Part shown: piece by piece, positions 1 through 8,464 of the stretch
How the letters are laid out: each line of letters opens with the position of its first letter
Numbering within the stretch: the first letter of the stretch is position 1
Assembly (NCBI GenBank): GCA_036001225.1
Contig: DASYUM010000289.1
Coordinates: 1 to 29,684 of the forward strand
DNA length: 29,684 nucleotides
Direction: 5' to 3'
From: DASYUM01 sp036001225
Lineage (GTDB): Bacteria; Methylomirabilota; Methylomirabilia; Rokubacteriales; DASRDR01
Program-made: the position numbers and the translations under genes
The notes under the pieces: generated by a model
Databases searched by the model: none
What the model was told of the DNA's origin: nothing
What the model saw: the letters and a program-made list of their open reading frames with translations, nothing else

Positions 1-130
1 CCGCAGGGCTTCCCGGCCCGCCGGGGGCCAGCAGGTTGATCCGATCGGGCGCGATCCCGGCGGCGCGCAGCTCCCCGGCCGCGCGCTCAGCCTCGGCCCG
101 TGACGTGAACAGGCCCACCGTCACCTTCAT
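1..130 (-). CDS. Partial stress-type small protein (N-terminal 43 residues)
   Basis: The frame opens with ATG at 130 and runs off the left edge, so only the N-terminus is visible (begins MKVTVGLFTSRAEAERAAGE). A strong ribosome binding site (AAGGAGG, about 5 bases before ATG) supports the start. The pattern of a beta strand, then 'F.SRAEAERAAGELRAAGI', then another strand resembles the ferredoxin-like domain of YflT/general stress protein 17M-type proteins, which is inference from a short stretch. It lies 33 bases downstream of the AI-2E family transporter on the same strand and is probably cotranscribed with it. Confidence 0.6.
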   Translation of the reverse strand, partial: MKVTVGLFTSRAEAERAAGELRAAGIAPDRINLLAPGGPGSPA

Positions 131-163
131 CGAACGCCTCCTTTTTCACGAGCGCTTTCGCGA

Positions 164-2071
164 TCACGCGGTGTAGCGGCTCCGCTCCTGCCCTGCCGGC
201 TCTCCCGCCCGCCGCCCGAGCGTCGGGACGAGCTGGAGGATCTGGACGCGCGTCTCGGCCAGGGTCGCGGCCACCTGGTCAGCGCCGGCCGCCAGCAGCG
301 GACCCCGGATTTCCTCGGGGTCACCGTTGCGTCCCCACCGACCGACCAGGATCGTCGCCTCCGGCAGGGCGGCCCGCAGGCGCTTGACGAGGTAACGCGC
401 GTGCGAGAGGCCGCCCGGCGGCAGCGTCGCGATGCAGACCAGGGCCGGACGCGTCGCCCGAGCCAGCGCGACCATCTCCGAGGACAGCATCGCCGACGAG
501 GCCAGCTCGAACCGGCAGCAGGTCTCGGGCAACAGCTGGCTCAGCATGAGGAGGGCCACCTCGTCGGCTTCGTCGCGGGCGGGGCAGCCCAGGACGCGCA
601 CGGTGGCCCCATCGTCGGAGTCGTCGAGCCCGACCCCGACCGCCTCGACCGGCCGGCCGGCGTCGAGGCCCTCGACGATCTCCCGGGTGGCGGTCAGGAC
701 GAAGGCCTCGTCGGCCTCGGTCAGCCCGCCCTGGAGCCGGTCCCGCTTGGTGCACTTGAGCGCCGGAATCAGCACGCCGTCGTAGACCGCGTCGGGCGAA
801 TGCGCCTTCACGTATTCCCGCATGATCTCCTCGGCCTCGTCCTGGTCCATGGCGAGCAGCCGCTGGTAGTAGAGGAGGTGCGGCTCCATGACCGGCTCGT
901 CCCCTAACAGCACCACCAGGAACTCCATGGCCGGCACGTACTTGCCGAGGACCACCAGGCAGACCGTGAGCGGCGTGGCGAGGATGAGGCCCACCGGTCC
1001 CCACAGCCAGGTCCAGAAGCCCACGGCGACCAGCAGCGCCACGTCGGACACCCCGGCCCGGGTGCCGTAGATGACCGGCTCGACGACGAGGAAGACGAGG
1101 GGCTCGACCACCGCGAACAGGGCGAGGACCAGGATCGGCTGGAGCCAGCCCTGGAAGACGGCCAGGGCGAGGGTGAGAGGGAGCAACGCCGCCGCCCACG
1201 CTCCCAGGTACGGCACGAACCGGAGCATGCCGGCTAGGAAGCCGAACAGGGTGGCGTAGGGCAGTCCGATGAAGTACAGCCCGGTCGCCATGGCCACGCC
1301 GAAGCTCCCGTTGATGAGGGACTGGGCGACCAGGTAGTGGCCGATCCGCTCGGCCGCCTCGTCCATGGCCTTGGTCGCCAGCGGCAGGCGGCCGTACCCG
1401 ACCAGGCGGATCAGGCGGTTCCGCAGCTCGATCCGTCGAATGAGCATGAACACGACGAGGGCGACCACGAGGCCGAAGGTGACCAGCGCCTCGACCGCGT
1501 TGGGGAGCTGCCGCAGCAAGGCCTGCTGCGGATCGGCCTGGATGATGACCGGGATGGGCTTGTCCTTGGCCGGGATCGGCCGCTCCTCCTTGCGGATCTC
1601 GCCGACGACGTCGTCGACGATCCGCTGGAGTCCGTGCAGCATGGTCCCGTGGGTGGCGGCCCGCAGGTCGGCGATCTTCTGCTTGATGTTGCCGCGGTAG
1701 AGGGGGAGCTCGGTGGCCAGGTTGCTGATCTGCGCCGTGAGCACCCAGCCGATCCCGCCGAGGAGCAGGAACGCCATCACGACCACCAGCACCACCGCGA
1801 TGCCGCGGCGGAGGCCGCGACGCTGGAGGGTGGTGACGAGCGGCGTGAGGAGGAACGCCAGGAGCGTGGCGATCGCGACCGGGATCAGGACCGCGCCCGC
1901 CCAGTAGAGCACCGCGCCGACCAGCACGAGGGTCGCGAAGCTCAGGAGTGGGCGCAGGGCGCGGTATTCCCGCGGCAGGCCCTCGCGGGGACGCGAGACG
2001 GGGGGAAGCGACGGGGGCACCGGTTCGTCCGTTACGCGTGAGCCGGACATCGCCCGCTGGTTGGAGTTCAC
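164..2071 (-). CDS. AI-2E family transporter with C-terminal degenerate cobalamin-binding-like module
   Basis: Predicted inner-membrane protein of 635 residues. Residues about 40-400 carry the multi-helix AI-2E/TqsA/PerM permease domain (hydrophobic pairs near 42-84 and 90-112, a soluble loop near 115-195, then further helices). Residues about 405-485 resemble the helical cap of B12-binding proteins ('VYDGVLIPAL') and about 488-610 look like a Rossmann-type B12-binding domain ('VRVLGCPARDEADEVALLML'). The DxHxxG motif that ligates cobalamin is not visible, so corrinoid binding is doubtful. Plain AI-2E transporters are usually about 350 residues, so the extra 240 is a fused sensory or regulatory module. 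Start is GTG at 2071; an ATG at 2050 is an alternative with a weaker upstream site. Substrate is unknown; AI-2 export is only the family name. Confidence 0.88.
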   Translation of the reverse strand: MNSNQRAMSGSRVTDEPVPPSLPPVSRPREGLPREYRALRPLLSFATLVLVGAVLYWAGAVLIPVAIATLLAFLLTPLVTTLQRRGLRRGIAVVLVVVMAFLLLGGIGWVLTAQISNLATELPLYRGNIKQKIADLRAATHGTMLHGLQRIVDDVVGEIRKEERPIPAKDKPIPVIIQADPQQALLRQLPNAVEALVTFGLVVALVVFMLIRRIELRNRLIRLVGYGRLPLATKAMDEAAERIGHYLVAQSLINGSFGVAMATGLYFIGLPYATLFGFLAGMLRFVPYLGAWAAALLPLTLALAVFQGWLQPILVLALFAVVEPLVFLVVEPVIYGTRAGVSDVALLVAVGFWTWLWGPVGLILATPLTVCLVVLGKYVPAMEFLVVLLGDEPVMEPHLLYYQRLLAMDQDEAEEIMREYVKAHSPDAVYDGVLIPALKCTKRDRLQGGLTEADEAFVLTATREIVEGLDAGRPVEAVGVGLDDSDDGATVRVLGCPARDEADEVALLMLSQLLPETCCRFELASSAMLSSEMVALARATRPALVCIATLPPGGLSHARYLVKRLRAALPEATILVGRWGRNGDPEEIRGPLLAAGADQVAATLAETRVQILQLVPTLGRRAGEPAGQERSRYTA

Positions 2072-2342
2072 CTCGTCAGGTTCCCCCCCAATCGGGTGAG
2101 CAAGAAATGTGCCGCGATCGGGCGGGGTTGCGGCGCTTGGCGTGTCTCGGTGCGTGCAGAAATTGCCGGGCGGCCGGCCAAATTATCGGCCCGCGATCCG
2201 CGGGAGGGTCCGGCCGCGAGGCTTCTCCCTGAGAGGGAGGGTAGGCCAGTGAGCTAGCAACCCCATCGGGATTGACCGCGCGCCGCGCGCTTGCCCTCGC
2301 GCCGACGGTTGGTGGTCCACTTCGAGCGGCGGCTCTGCCGCC

Positions 2343-2410
2343 GCAACTTTTGGGTTCGCGCGCCTCGTCGCGCCCCCCAGCCCCGCGACGTCCGGCGGTG
2401 CGCCGTTCCT
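2343..2410. repeat. GC-rich dispersed repeat, copy A
   Basis: The stretch holds GGGTTCGCGCGCC and then CAGCCCCGCGACGTCC. The same order of elements appears in the two tandem copies at about 9626-9690 and 9712-9775. This copy is the most diverged: it lacks the GGACGGCGGGGT segment in clean form. All copies lie outside genes. Confidence 0.5.
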
Positions 2411-2420
2411 GGGGGAGGCC

Positions 2421-2449
2421 TCGGAGGGGGCCGTCGAGGCCCCCTCCGA
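2421..2449 (-). terminator. Terminator-like hairpin after the HAD-ATPase gene
   Basis: Perfect 12-bp stem TCGGAGGGGGCC / GGCCCCCTCCGA with a 5-base loop. It begins 5 bases beyond the TAG stop of the minus-strand gene ending at 2454. There is no run of T after it, so the mechanism (intrinsic, or mRNA 3'-end protection) is unproven. Confidence 0.6.
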
Positions 2450-2453
2450 AGGA

Positions 2454-4175
2454 CTAAACCGCGTAGCGGCGGCGAATCGCCTCCAGGACCTGGCGGCGAG
2501 CCTCCCCGGGGTCGGAATCGGGGGCGCGCTCGATGGCCGCCACCTCGCGAGCCAGCTCGGGGTCCTTGATCATGGCGGCGATCCAGACCGAGTACTCTCC
2601 GCCGCGCAAGTGGTAGGCCCACGTCCCCTCGTCCACCCCCTCGGCCAGCTCGCAAAAGCGGGCCAGGTTGGCGGCGCGCAGGTTCAACTTGCCCTCCGGC
2701 CCCCGGAAGTAGAAGCTCCGGTCCGGCGGCAGCTCCCCGCCCGCGTACTTGCGGAGGTGGCGGCGATGCACCACGCGCCGGCGGGCCACCTGGAAGCGCT
2801 CGGCGCGCGCGGCCGGACCCCGGAGATCGGTGAGGACGACCTCGCCCTGGGCGAGCGGTCCGCCAGTCACTCGCGGCATCTCCTCCTTCGCCGGGCCGAC
2901 CACCATCCGCATCGCTTCCTGGAAGGCGTCCAGCTCGGTCGAAGCGATCGCGTTGACGAGCGGCCAGACCTCCCGCGACAGCTCTCCGGCGGCCAGCGTG
3001 ATGAGGGCCACCGACTCGCCCCCCGGCCGGAGCCACTCGTCGGCCGTGGAGCCGTCGAGGGGGGCGATGTGGTGCGCCTCGTCGATGATCAGCCAGTGGG
3101 GCATGCCGGTGGCGGCGCGGACGGCGGCGATGGTGGCCATCGCCTTGGTGGCATAGCCGACCTTCTCGGCGCGCGACATCGCGCTGAGATCGAGGACCAG
3201 ACTCGTCCGGGACAGAAGCTGGCCCAGCTCGTCGGGCGCCGGCAGCGCGTGCTCGGTCTTGCCGCCCAGGACGACGACGCCCTCCAGCTCGGCCAGTGTC
3301 TGGAAGTCCCCCTCGGGATCGAGGAGGCACACGACCCGCCCCGCCTCCACCAGCCGCTCGACCAGCACGCCGGTGAGCGTGGACTTCCCGCTCTCCGAGG
3401 GGCCGACGATGAGCAGACAGGTGCCGTGGGCCGGGATCGTCACCGGCGTCTCGTCGGCTCGCGCGCCGAGCTGGAGCTGGTGGCGGGCGAGCCGGGGCAC
3501 GATGTCGACCAGATCGGTGAGCAGATGCCGCTCGATGAATTCGACGACTCCGGCGGCATTGGGCGCCGTGGTGACGATGTCGGCCCGTTCCCGGAGGGCC
3601 GGGATGGCGTCGGCCACTGCCACCGCGCACTCGCAGGCACTCAGGAAGGCGTGGTCGTTCTCCGCGTCGCCGATCCCCACGGCGTTGTGGGGGGAGAGCT
3701 CCATCGAGGTGAGCGCGGCCGCCAGCCCCGTGCCCTTCGTCACCCCGCCGGGCAGCAGCATCAAGGAGCCCTTGTTGAAGACCAGCGTGCGCTCGACCCC
3801 GGCCTCCCGGATGGCGGCCAGCGCCGTCTCGGCGAACCCCGCCCCGGTGGCGACGATGGCGGCGCCCATGTCGAAGGGTACGCCCTGCCGGCGCAGCGCC
3901 TCCAGGAGCCCCGGCTCCGGGGGGGCGCCGAGGATCTTCACCTCCCGCCGCCGCGGGAAATAGAGGACGGCGCCGTTCTCGGCCACGACCGCGTCGAAGA
4001 AGCCATCCACGTTGGGGAAGACGGCGCGGAGGTCGTCGAGCAGGCGGCCGGTCACGAGCAGGAGCTTGCGCCCGGACTCGCGCACCCGGCCGAGCGCGGC
4101 CAGCATCGCCTCGGCGACCTCACCGGCCGCCGCGATGGTGCCGTCGTAGTCACAGGCCAAGACGTGGACGATCAT
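2454..4175 (-). CDS. HAD-IIB phosphatase fused to HerA/DUF87-like ATPase
   Basis: A 573-residue two-domain protein. Residues 1-220 form a Cof-type HAD phosphatase: nucleophile motif D9-Y-D11-G-T, motif II 'LLVTGR', a conserved Lys in 'FNKGS', and the acidic motif GDAEND at 169-174. Residues about 240-570 form a P-loop ATPase: Walker A GPSESGKST at 258-266 and Walker B 'LIIDEAHH' with D365/E366, as in HerA/DUF87-type motor ATPases. The domain calls follow from these motifs; the joint function is unknown, perhaps nucleotide- or sugar-phosphate-linked control of an ATPase. I chose ATG 4175 because MIVHVLACDYDGT is the normal HAD N-terminus and GGGAG lies about 9 bases upstream; an in-frame TTG at 4205 is an alternative. 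No neighbour on the same strand within 400 bases. Confidence 0.85.
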   Translation of the reverse strand: MIVHVLACDYDGTIAAAGEVAEAMLAALGRVRESGRKLLLVTGRLLDDLRAVFPNVDGFFDAVVAENGAVLYFPRRREVKILGAPPEPGLLEALRRQGVPFDMGAAIVATGAGFAETALAAIREAGVERTLVFNKGSLMLLPGGVTKGTGLAAALTSMELSPHNAVGIGDAENDHAFLSACECAVAVADAIPALRERADIVTTAPNAAGVVEFIERHLLTDLVDIVPRLARHQLQLGARADETPVTIPAHGTCLLIVGPSESGKSTLTGVLVERLVEAGRVVCLLDPEGDFQTLAELEGVVVLGGKTEHALPAPDELGQLLSRTSLVLDLSAMSRAEKVGYATKAMATIAAVRAATGMPHWLIIDEAHHIAPLDGSTADEWLRPGGESVALITLAAGELSREVWPLVNAIASTELDAFQEAMRMVVGPAKEEMPRVTGGPLAQGEVVLTDLRGPAARAERFQVARRRVVHRRHLRKYAGGELPPDRSFYFRGPEGKLNLRAANLARFCELAEGVDEGTWAYHLRGGEYSVWIAAMIKDPELAREVAAIERAPDSDPGEARRQVLEAIRRRYAV

Positions 4176-4371
4176 CCGGGGCGCTCCCAGCGCTGGTCGG
4201 TGCAAGGCGCCGGCCCGCCCGACGCCGGGCGCTCCCGCCGAGGGCCCATGGGCGCCGTGTCAGCCTCTCAACAGACGGGCGGCCGCCCGCGCCCGGCTGG
4301 CAGCCGGCTTGCTGGAGTCGGATGGAGGGAGTGAGCCGGGGGGCGACCCCGCACCCAGAAAGGACGACGCG

Positions 4372-4569
4372 ATGCCTGAGCCAACGAGGATGAGCGGCGG
4401 ATCCGTGGCCGGACCCGGGGCCGAGTGTCGCTGTGGCGCCGCGTTGCCGGCGGCGGAGGCGGCCTGGGGCTGTACCGAGTGCGGGGGCGACTGCTGCACG
4501 GAGTGCGGCTTCTGGCTCGAGTCCACTGTCTACTGCCCCGGGTGTACCGACCAGCTGCTTGCCGCCTGA
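4372..4569 (+). CDS. Small nine-cysteine putative zinc-binding protein
   Basis: 65 residues with nine Cys (19, 21, 34, 37, 41, 42, 45, 55, 58), spaced as CxC, CxxC, CCxxC and CxxC. This suggests one or two zinc ribbons or knuckles. An AAAGGA ribosome binding site sits 8 bases before ATG 4372; the in-frame TTG at 4309 has no such support. It converges on ligD, whose stop is 20 bases beyond. I do not recognise the family. The Cys pattern, which includes a YCPGC pair, makes a chance frame unlikely in GC-rich DNA. Confidence 0.72.
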   Translation: MPEPTRMSGGSVAGPGAECRCGAALPAAEAAWGCTECGGDCCTECGFWLESTVYCPGCTDQLLAA

Positions 4570-4588
4570 GCGGAGCCCCTGAGACCGT

Positions 4589-7105
4589 CTACTCGACGGG
4601 CGGCAGGCGGCCGCCGCCGCCGAGCGCCGGCGCGAAGAGGTCCCCGACCTTGTCCAGCCGGCGCGGCATCGTCTTCAGCGTGTAGCGGAGCGGGTCGAGC
4701 TTGGGCGTGACCTCGCTCCAGGCGAGCGGGGCCGAGACTGGCGCTCCATCACGGGCCCGGAGCGAGTAGGGCGCGACCACCGTCTTCCCGTACCCGTTCT
4801 GGTGGGCGTCGAGGTAAAGCCGGCCCCGGCGTTTGCCGAGCGCGCGCTCGACGGTCACCTCGGGCAGCGACCGGGCGACCGCGGAGGTGACGTAGGTCGC
4901 GAAGGCCACCGCCTGCTGGTGGGTGTACCCGGGAGCGATCGGCACGAAGACGTGGAGCCCCCGCTTGCCGGAGGTCTTGGGCAGACTCGGGAGCCCCAGC
5001 CGCTCGAAGAGTCCCCGCAGGACCAGCGCCGCCTCCACGGCCTGCTCGATCCCCTGGCCCTCGGCAGGGTCGAGATCGAACACCACCCAGTCGGGCGACT
5101 CCAGCGTCGGCACCCGCGACGACCACATGTGGATGGTGAGGACCGAGTGCTGGGCGAGCCAGCGGAGCGTCTCCGGCCGGTCCACGATCAGGTGGCGCAC
5201 CGCGCGCCGGCGGGTCCGGGTCGGCGTCTCGGCCAGCCGTATCCAGGGGGCGGCCTCCTTCCCGATATTCTGCTGAAACCACGACAGCGCGTCGATGCCG
5301 TCGTTCCAGTGCTCGAGGGCGACCGGGCGGTCGGCCAGCGCCCGCAGCATCGGCTCGGCGACGGCCGCGTAGTAGTCAGCCACGTCCTGCTTGGTGATGC
5401 CATCGCGCGGGTACAGGACCCGGTCGGGGTGGGTCAGGCTGACCGTGACCCCGGCCACCGGCGCGGCGGCGCGGGCGGGGGGACTCGTCGCCTCTCGGTG
5501 GCCCGAAGCCGAGGCCCGAGGGGCGGGCTCCAGCCCGGCCGCCTCGACGACCGCGGGCGCTTCCCGGACGCACTCCTCGGGCGACTTGTCGGGTCGGAGG
5601 CCGAGGAAGGACGGGTGTCGAAGCTTGCCGTCCGACGTCCACTCCACGAACTGCACCTGGGCCACCAGCTTCGGCTCGACCCAGATCGCGTCGCGCATGC
5701 GCGGGGCGCCGGTCACCCGGGGAGCCGGCACCGCGTCCCGGGAGAGCGTGCGGAGCAGGTCGGCCCGCTGCCGGGCGGAGAAGCCGGTCCCCACCTTGCC
5801 CGCGAAGCGCAGCGTCCCCCCGTCGGCGATGCCGACCAGGAGTGCGCCGATCTCCTCCCGCTGGCTCTTCGAGCGCGTAAAGCCGACGATGGCGACCTCC
5901 TGGGCGTTGATGGCCTTGAGCTTGAGCCAGGCCCGGGAACGGCCGGGCTCGTAGGGCGAGCCCCGCTTCTTGGCGATCAGGCCCTCGAAGCCCCGGCGGG
6001 CGGCCGCCTCCAGCGCAGTCTTTCCCGGCGGGGGTAGCCGCTCGGCGAGGCGGATGGCCGGCGGGGCGTTGGCCAGCAGGCTGGCCAGCAGATCCCGCCG
6101 CTCCTCGAGGGGCCGGCTCCGGAGGTCTTCGCCGTCGAGCCAGAGCACGTCGAAGGCAATCAGGACCGCGGTCTCGTCGTGGCCTTTCTGGAGGAGCTGA
6201 AAGCGTGGCGCGCCCCGGGGGTCGAAGGCCACGATCTCCCCGTCGAGGACGGCATCGCCGACCACGATGCGGCCCAGCGCCTCGGCCACGCCGCGGAAGC
6301 GGGCGGCGAGATCCAGCCGATTGCGCGACCACATCGCCACCCGCCCGCCCGACAGGGCGCCCAGCGCGCGGAAGCCGTCGTACTTCAGCTCGAAGTGCCA
6401 CTCGGCGTCGTTGGCCGGCAGCCGGGCGGACGGCGTGGCGAGCATCGGCGGAAAGAGCCGCTCCAGCAGCCGCTCCGGCGCCGGCCGGGGCCCCCGGATG
6501 ACGGTCGCCCGCTCGGGACCGCGAGCGGCGACCCGCCCGCTGACCACCGACTCCGGGCGCTCGGCGACCACGTCGTACTGCGGGTTGGCCGCCGCGTCCT
6601 TGGCCTTGAAGAGCAGCCACTGGGGCTTACCGTCCACCGGGCGGCCGGTGCGCACCAGGTGCCACTGGCCGCGGAGCTTTTCACCGCGCAGGTCGAGGTG
6701 GAGGTGACCCTTGGCGCGCTGCTTCGACGCCTCGCCCGGCGGGACCGTGTCGTAGGTGCCGCGATCCCAGATGAGCGAGTCGCCGGCGCCGTACTCGCCC
6801 TCGGGGATCCGGCCCTCGAAGCCGCCGTACTCGAGGGGGTGATCCTCGGTCTGCACCGCCAGCCGTTTGACGGCGGGGTCGTAGCTCGGCCCCTTGGGGA
6901 TGGCCCACGACGCCAGGGCGCCGTCCATCTCGAGTCGGAGGTCATAGTGGAGCCGCCGGGCGTGGTGCTTGTGGACCATGAAGGTCGGGGCGCCGGCCGG
7001 ACGCGCCGCCGGGCGCGGCGGCGGCTCGGGGGTGACGGCGAAGTCGCGCTTGGCGGCGTACTCGGTGAGGCGCGGGCGGGTCCGGGCGCGGCGGGCCGAG
7101 GGCAT
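4589..7105 (-). CDS. ligD: Multifunctional DNA ligase D (PE-Lig-Pol order)
   Basis: 838-residue end-joining enzyme. Residues about 40-200 are the 3'-phosphoesterase domain: 'HHARRLHYDLRLE', with H47, D55, R57 and H89 matching known metal and catalytic positions. Residues 218-520 are the ATP-dependent ligase: the adenylated Lys is K241 in 'FELKYDGFRA', with 'LDGEIVAFD' at 287-295 and 'EGLIAKK' at 374-380, then an OB fold. Residues about 553-838 are the primase-like polymerase: 'FDLDP' with D677/D679, 'KTSGKRGLHVF' at 710-720, and D766 in 'YLDAHQNGYGKT'. All catalytic motifs look intact. Domain order matches Pseudomonas LigD rather than mycobacterial Pol-PE-Lig. It starts 3 bases after the stop of the phospholipase D-like gene, so the two are probably cotranscribed. 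The usual partner Ku is not in this window. Confidence 0.97.
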   Translation of the reverse strand: MPSARRARTRPRLTEYAAKRDFAVTPEPPPRPAARPAGAPTFMVHKHHARRLHYDLRLEMDGALASWAIPKGPSYDPAVKRLAVQTEDHPLEYGGFEGRIPEGEYGAGDSLIWDRGTYDTVPPGEASKQRAKGHLHLDLRGEKLRGQWHLVRTGRPVDGKPQWLLFKAKDAAANPQYDVVAERPESVVSGRVAARGPERATVIRGPRPAPERLLERLFPPMLATPSARLPANDAEWHFELKYDGFRALGALSGGRVAMWSRNRLDLAARFRGVAEALGRIVVGDAVLDGEIVAFDPRGAPRFQLLQKGHDETAVLIAFDVLWLDGEDLRSRPLEERRDLLASLLANAPPAIRLAERLPPPGKTALEAAARRGFEGLIAKKRGSPYEPGRSRAWLKLKAINAQEVAIVGFTRSKSQREEIGALLVGIADGGTLRFAGKVGTGFSARQRADLLRTLSRDAVPAPRVTGAPRMRDAIWVEPKLVAQVQFVEWTSDGKLRHPSFLGLRPDKSPEECVREAPAVVEAAGLEPAPRASASGHREATSPPARAAAPVAGVTVSLTHPDRVLYPRDGITKQDVADYYAAVAEPMLRALADRPVALEHWNDGIDALSWFQQNIGKEAAPWIRLAETPTRTRRRAVRHLIVDRPETLRWLAQHSVLTIHMWSSRVPTLESPDWVVFDLDPAEGQGIEQAVEAALVLRGLFERLGLPSLPKTSGKRGLHVFVPIAPGYTHQQAVAFATYVTSAVARSLPEVTVERALGKRRGRLYLDAHQNGYGKTVVAPYSLRARDGAPVSAPLAWSEVTPKLDPLRYTLKTMPRRLDKVGDLFAPALGGGGRLPPVE

Positions 7106-7108
7106 CGG

Positions 7109-8368
7109 CTACAGGTGATCGTGCAACGGGATGCCCAGCCACTCCATCAGCCGCTCGGTCAGGCCCCGCTTCTGCCATCCCCGATAGTCCACCGGCCTCG
7201 AGTGCGCGAGGTCCTCGCTGAATATCTTCTCCATCCGCTGGCCGAACGCCCGGTCGTAGACGATGAGGTTCAGCTCGTCGTTCAGCGCGAACGACCGGTT
7301 GTCGAAGTTGGTGCTGCCCACGGTGGACCACACCCCGTCGATGACCATCGTCTTGGCGTGGAGGAATGCCGCCTGGTACTCGTAGATCTCGATTCCCGCC
7401 CGCAGGAGGGGGCCGAAGCGCCGGCGGCTGGCCCACCGCACGAGGTTGTGGTCGATGTTGGCGGGGACGAGGGCCACCACCTTCACGCCGCGGCGGGCGG
7501 CGGCGACCAGGGCTTCTTGCAGCTTGTCATCGGGGACGAAGTAGGGGTTGCTGACATGAATGGACCGCTGGGCCGACGCCATAGCCAACAGCAGCGTGGT
7601 GTACATCGCGTAGCTCCCGGTGGCCGGAGAGCTGCGGACGACCTGGGCGTGGACCTGGCCGCGGGCCGGGAGGGGGCGGGGAAAGTACGCCTCGCCCCCG
7701 AGGACCACGCCGGTCGCCTCGACCCAGTTCTCGACGAAGGCGGCCTGGAGGTGCTGCACCACGGGCCCTTCGACCCGGACGTCGGTGTCGCGCCACCGCC
7801 CCTCCATGCGGCCGTTGCCCATCCATTTCGAGCTCACCCCGGAGCCGCCCGTGAACCCGAGGCGCCCGTCCACGACCAGGATCCGGCGGTGGTTGCGCTT
7901 GTTGGCGCGGTGGACGGTGAAGGGCTTCAGCGGGCGGAACGAGACGACCTCGCAACCGGCCGCGCGCATGCGCTCACCGTACTCGGGCGGCATGGCGAGG
8001 CTACCGAAGCCGTCGAGCAGCACGTGGACGGGGATCCGGGCCCGACAGCGCTCGGCCAGGGCTTCGGTCAACTCCTGGGCGACCGGCCCGTCCTCGAAAA
8101 AGTATTCGGCGTACGTGACGCTGACCTTGGCACTCCGGATCGCCGCCAGCTTGGCCGGGAAGATCTCCTGTCCGTTCAGCAGAGGCTCGACCCGGTTCCC
8201 GCCCACGATGGGCGCGCCGGCATAGGCCTCCAGCGTGGGGAAGAACGACGGCTCGCCGAGCGCCAGCTCGGGAAGCTCGAGGAGGGGGCGCACGCGCGCG
8301 CAGGCCGTCGCGGCCACCACCACGGCGGCGACGACCAGCAGGCCGACAAATCCGTGCGCTCGACGCAT
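7109..8368 (-). CDS. Phospholipase D / cardiolipin synthase-like protein
   Basis: 419 residues with an N-terminal hydrophobic segment (about 7-22) followed by Cys23 ('ATAC'), either a membrane anchor or a weak lipobox. Two PLD half-sites are visible: 'NHRRILVVDG' (H160, R162, D167) and 'LHAKTMVIDG' (H337, K339, D344), each followed by the usual 'GG/GS' and 'N/S' residues. The first has Arg where the HxK motif normally has Lys; the second is canonical. Length and architecture fit bacterial cardiolipin synthases such as ClsB/ClsA catalytic parts, which condense phospholipids at the inner membrane. It is the first gene of a two-gene unit with ligD. A DNA-end phosphodiesterase role would be possible within the PLD superfamily, but the anchor argues for lipid chemistry. 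Confidence 0.88.
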   Translation of the reverse strand: MRRAHGFVGLLVVAAVVVAATACARVRPLLELPELALGEPSFFPTLEAYAGAPIVGGNRVEPLLNGQEIFPAKLAAIRSAKVSVTYAEYFFEDGPVAQELTEALAERCRARIPVHVLLDGFGSLAMPPEYGERMRAAGCEVVSFRPLKPFTVHRANKRNHRRILVVDGRLGFTGGSGVSSKWMGNGRMEGRWRDTDVRVEGPVVQHLQAAFVENWVEATGVVLGGEAYFPRPLPARGQVHAQVVRSSPATGSYAMYTTLLLAMASAQRSIHVSNPYFVPDDKLQEALVAAARRGVKVVALVPANIDHNLVRWASRRRFGPLLRAGIEIYEYQAAFLHAKTMVIDGVWSTVGSTNFDNRSFALNDELNLIVYDRAFGQRMEKIFSEDLAHSRPVDYRGWQKRGLTERLMEWLGIPLHDHL

Positions 8369-8464
8369 CTATCTTCAGGATACACGGCTTTGGTCGGCGG
8401 CTGGACCCCGGCCCGCGGGGGGAGCCGCGCCGGGGACGTCAGACGGGGTCGGAGGGAGTGCCGG

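Larger units (their letters stand above)
2072..2453. other. Intergenic stretch with repeat unit and hairpin
   Basis: No credible gene in these 382 bases. The part near 2343-2410 resembles the GC-rich repeat seen again at about 9626-9775 (shared core CCCAGCCCCGCGACGTCC). A perfect hairpin follows at 2421-2449. A small inverted repeat CTCCCT-gag-AGGGAG lies near 2224-2238. Confidence 0.6.

Noticed and set aside
2610..4334. Plus-strand frame of 574 codons opposite the HAD-ATPase
   Set aside because: Composition (Gly, Arg, His, Pro) is that of an antisense shadow; the minus-strand frame has HAD and Walker motifs.
8377..8405. Promoter for the PLD-like gene at TATCCT
   Set aside because: A -10-like TATCCT is present close to the start codon but nothing like TTGACA lies 16-18 bases upstream.
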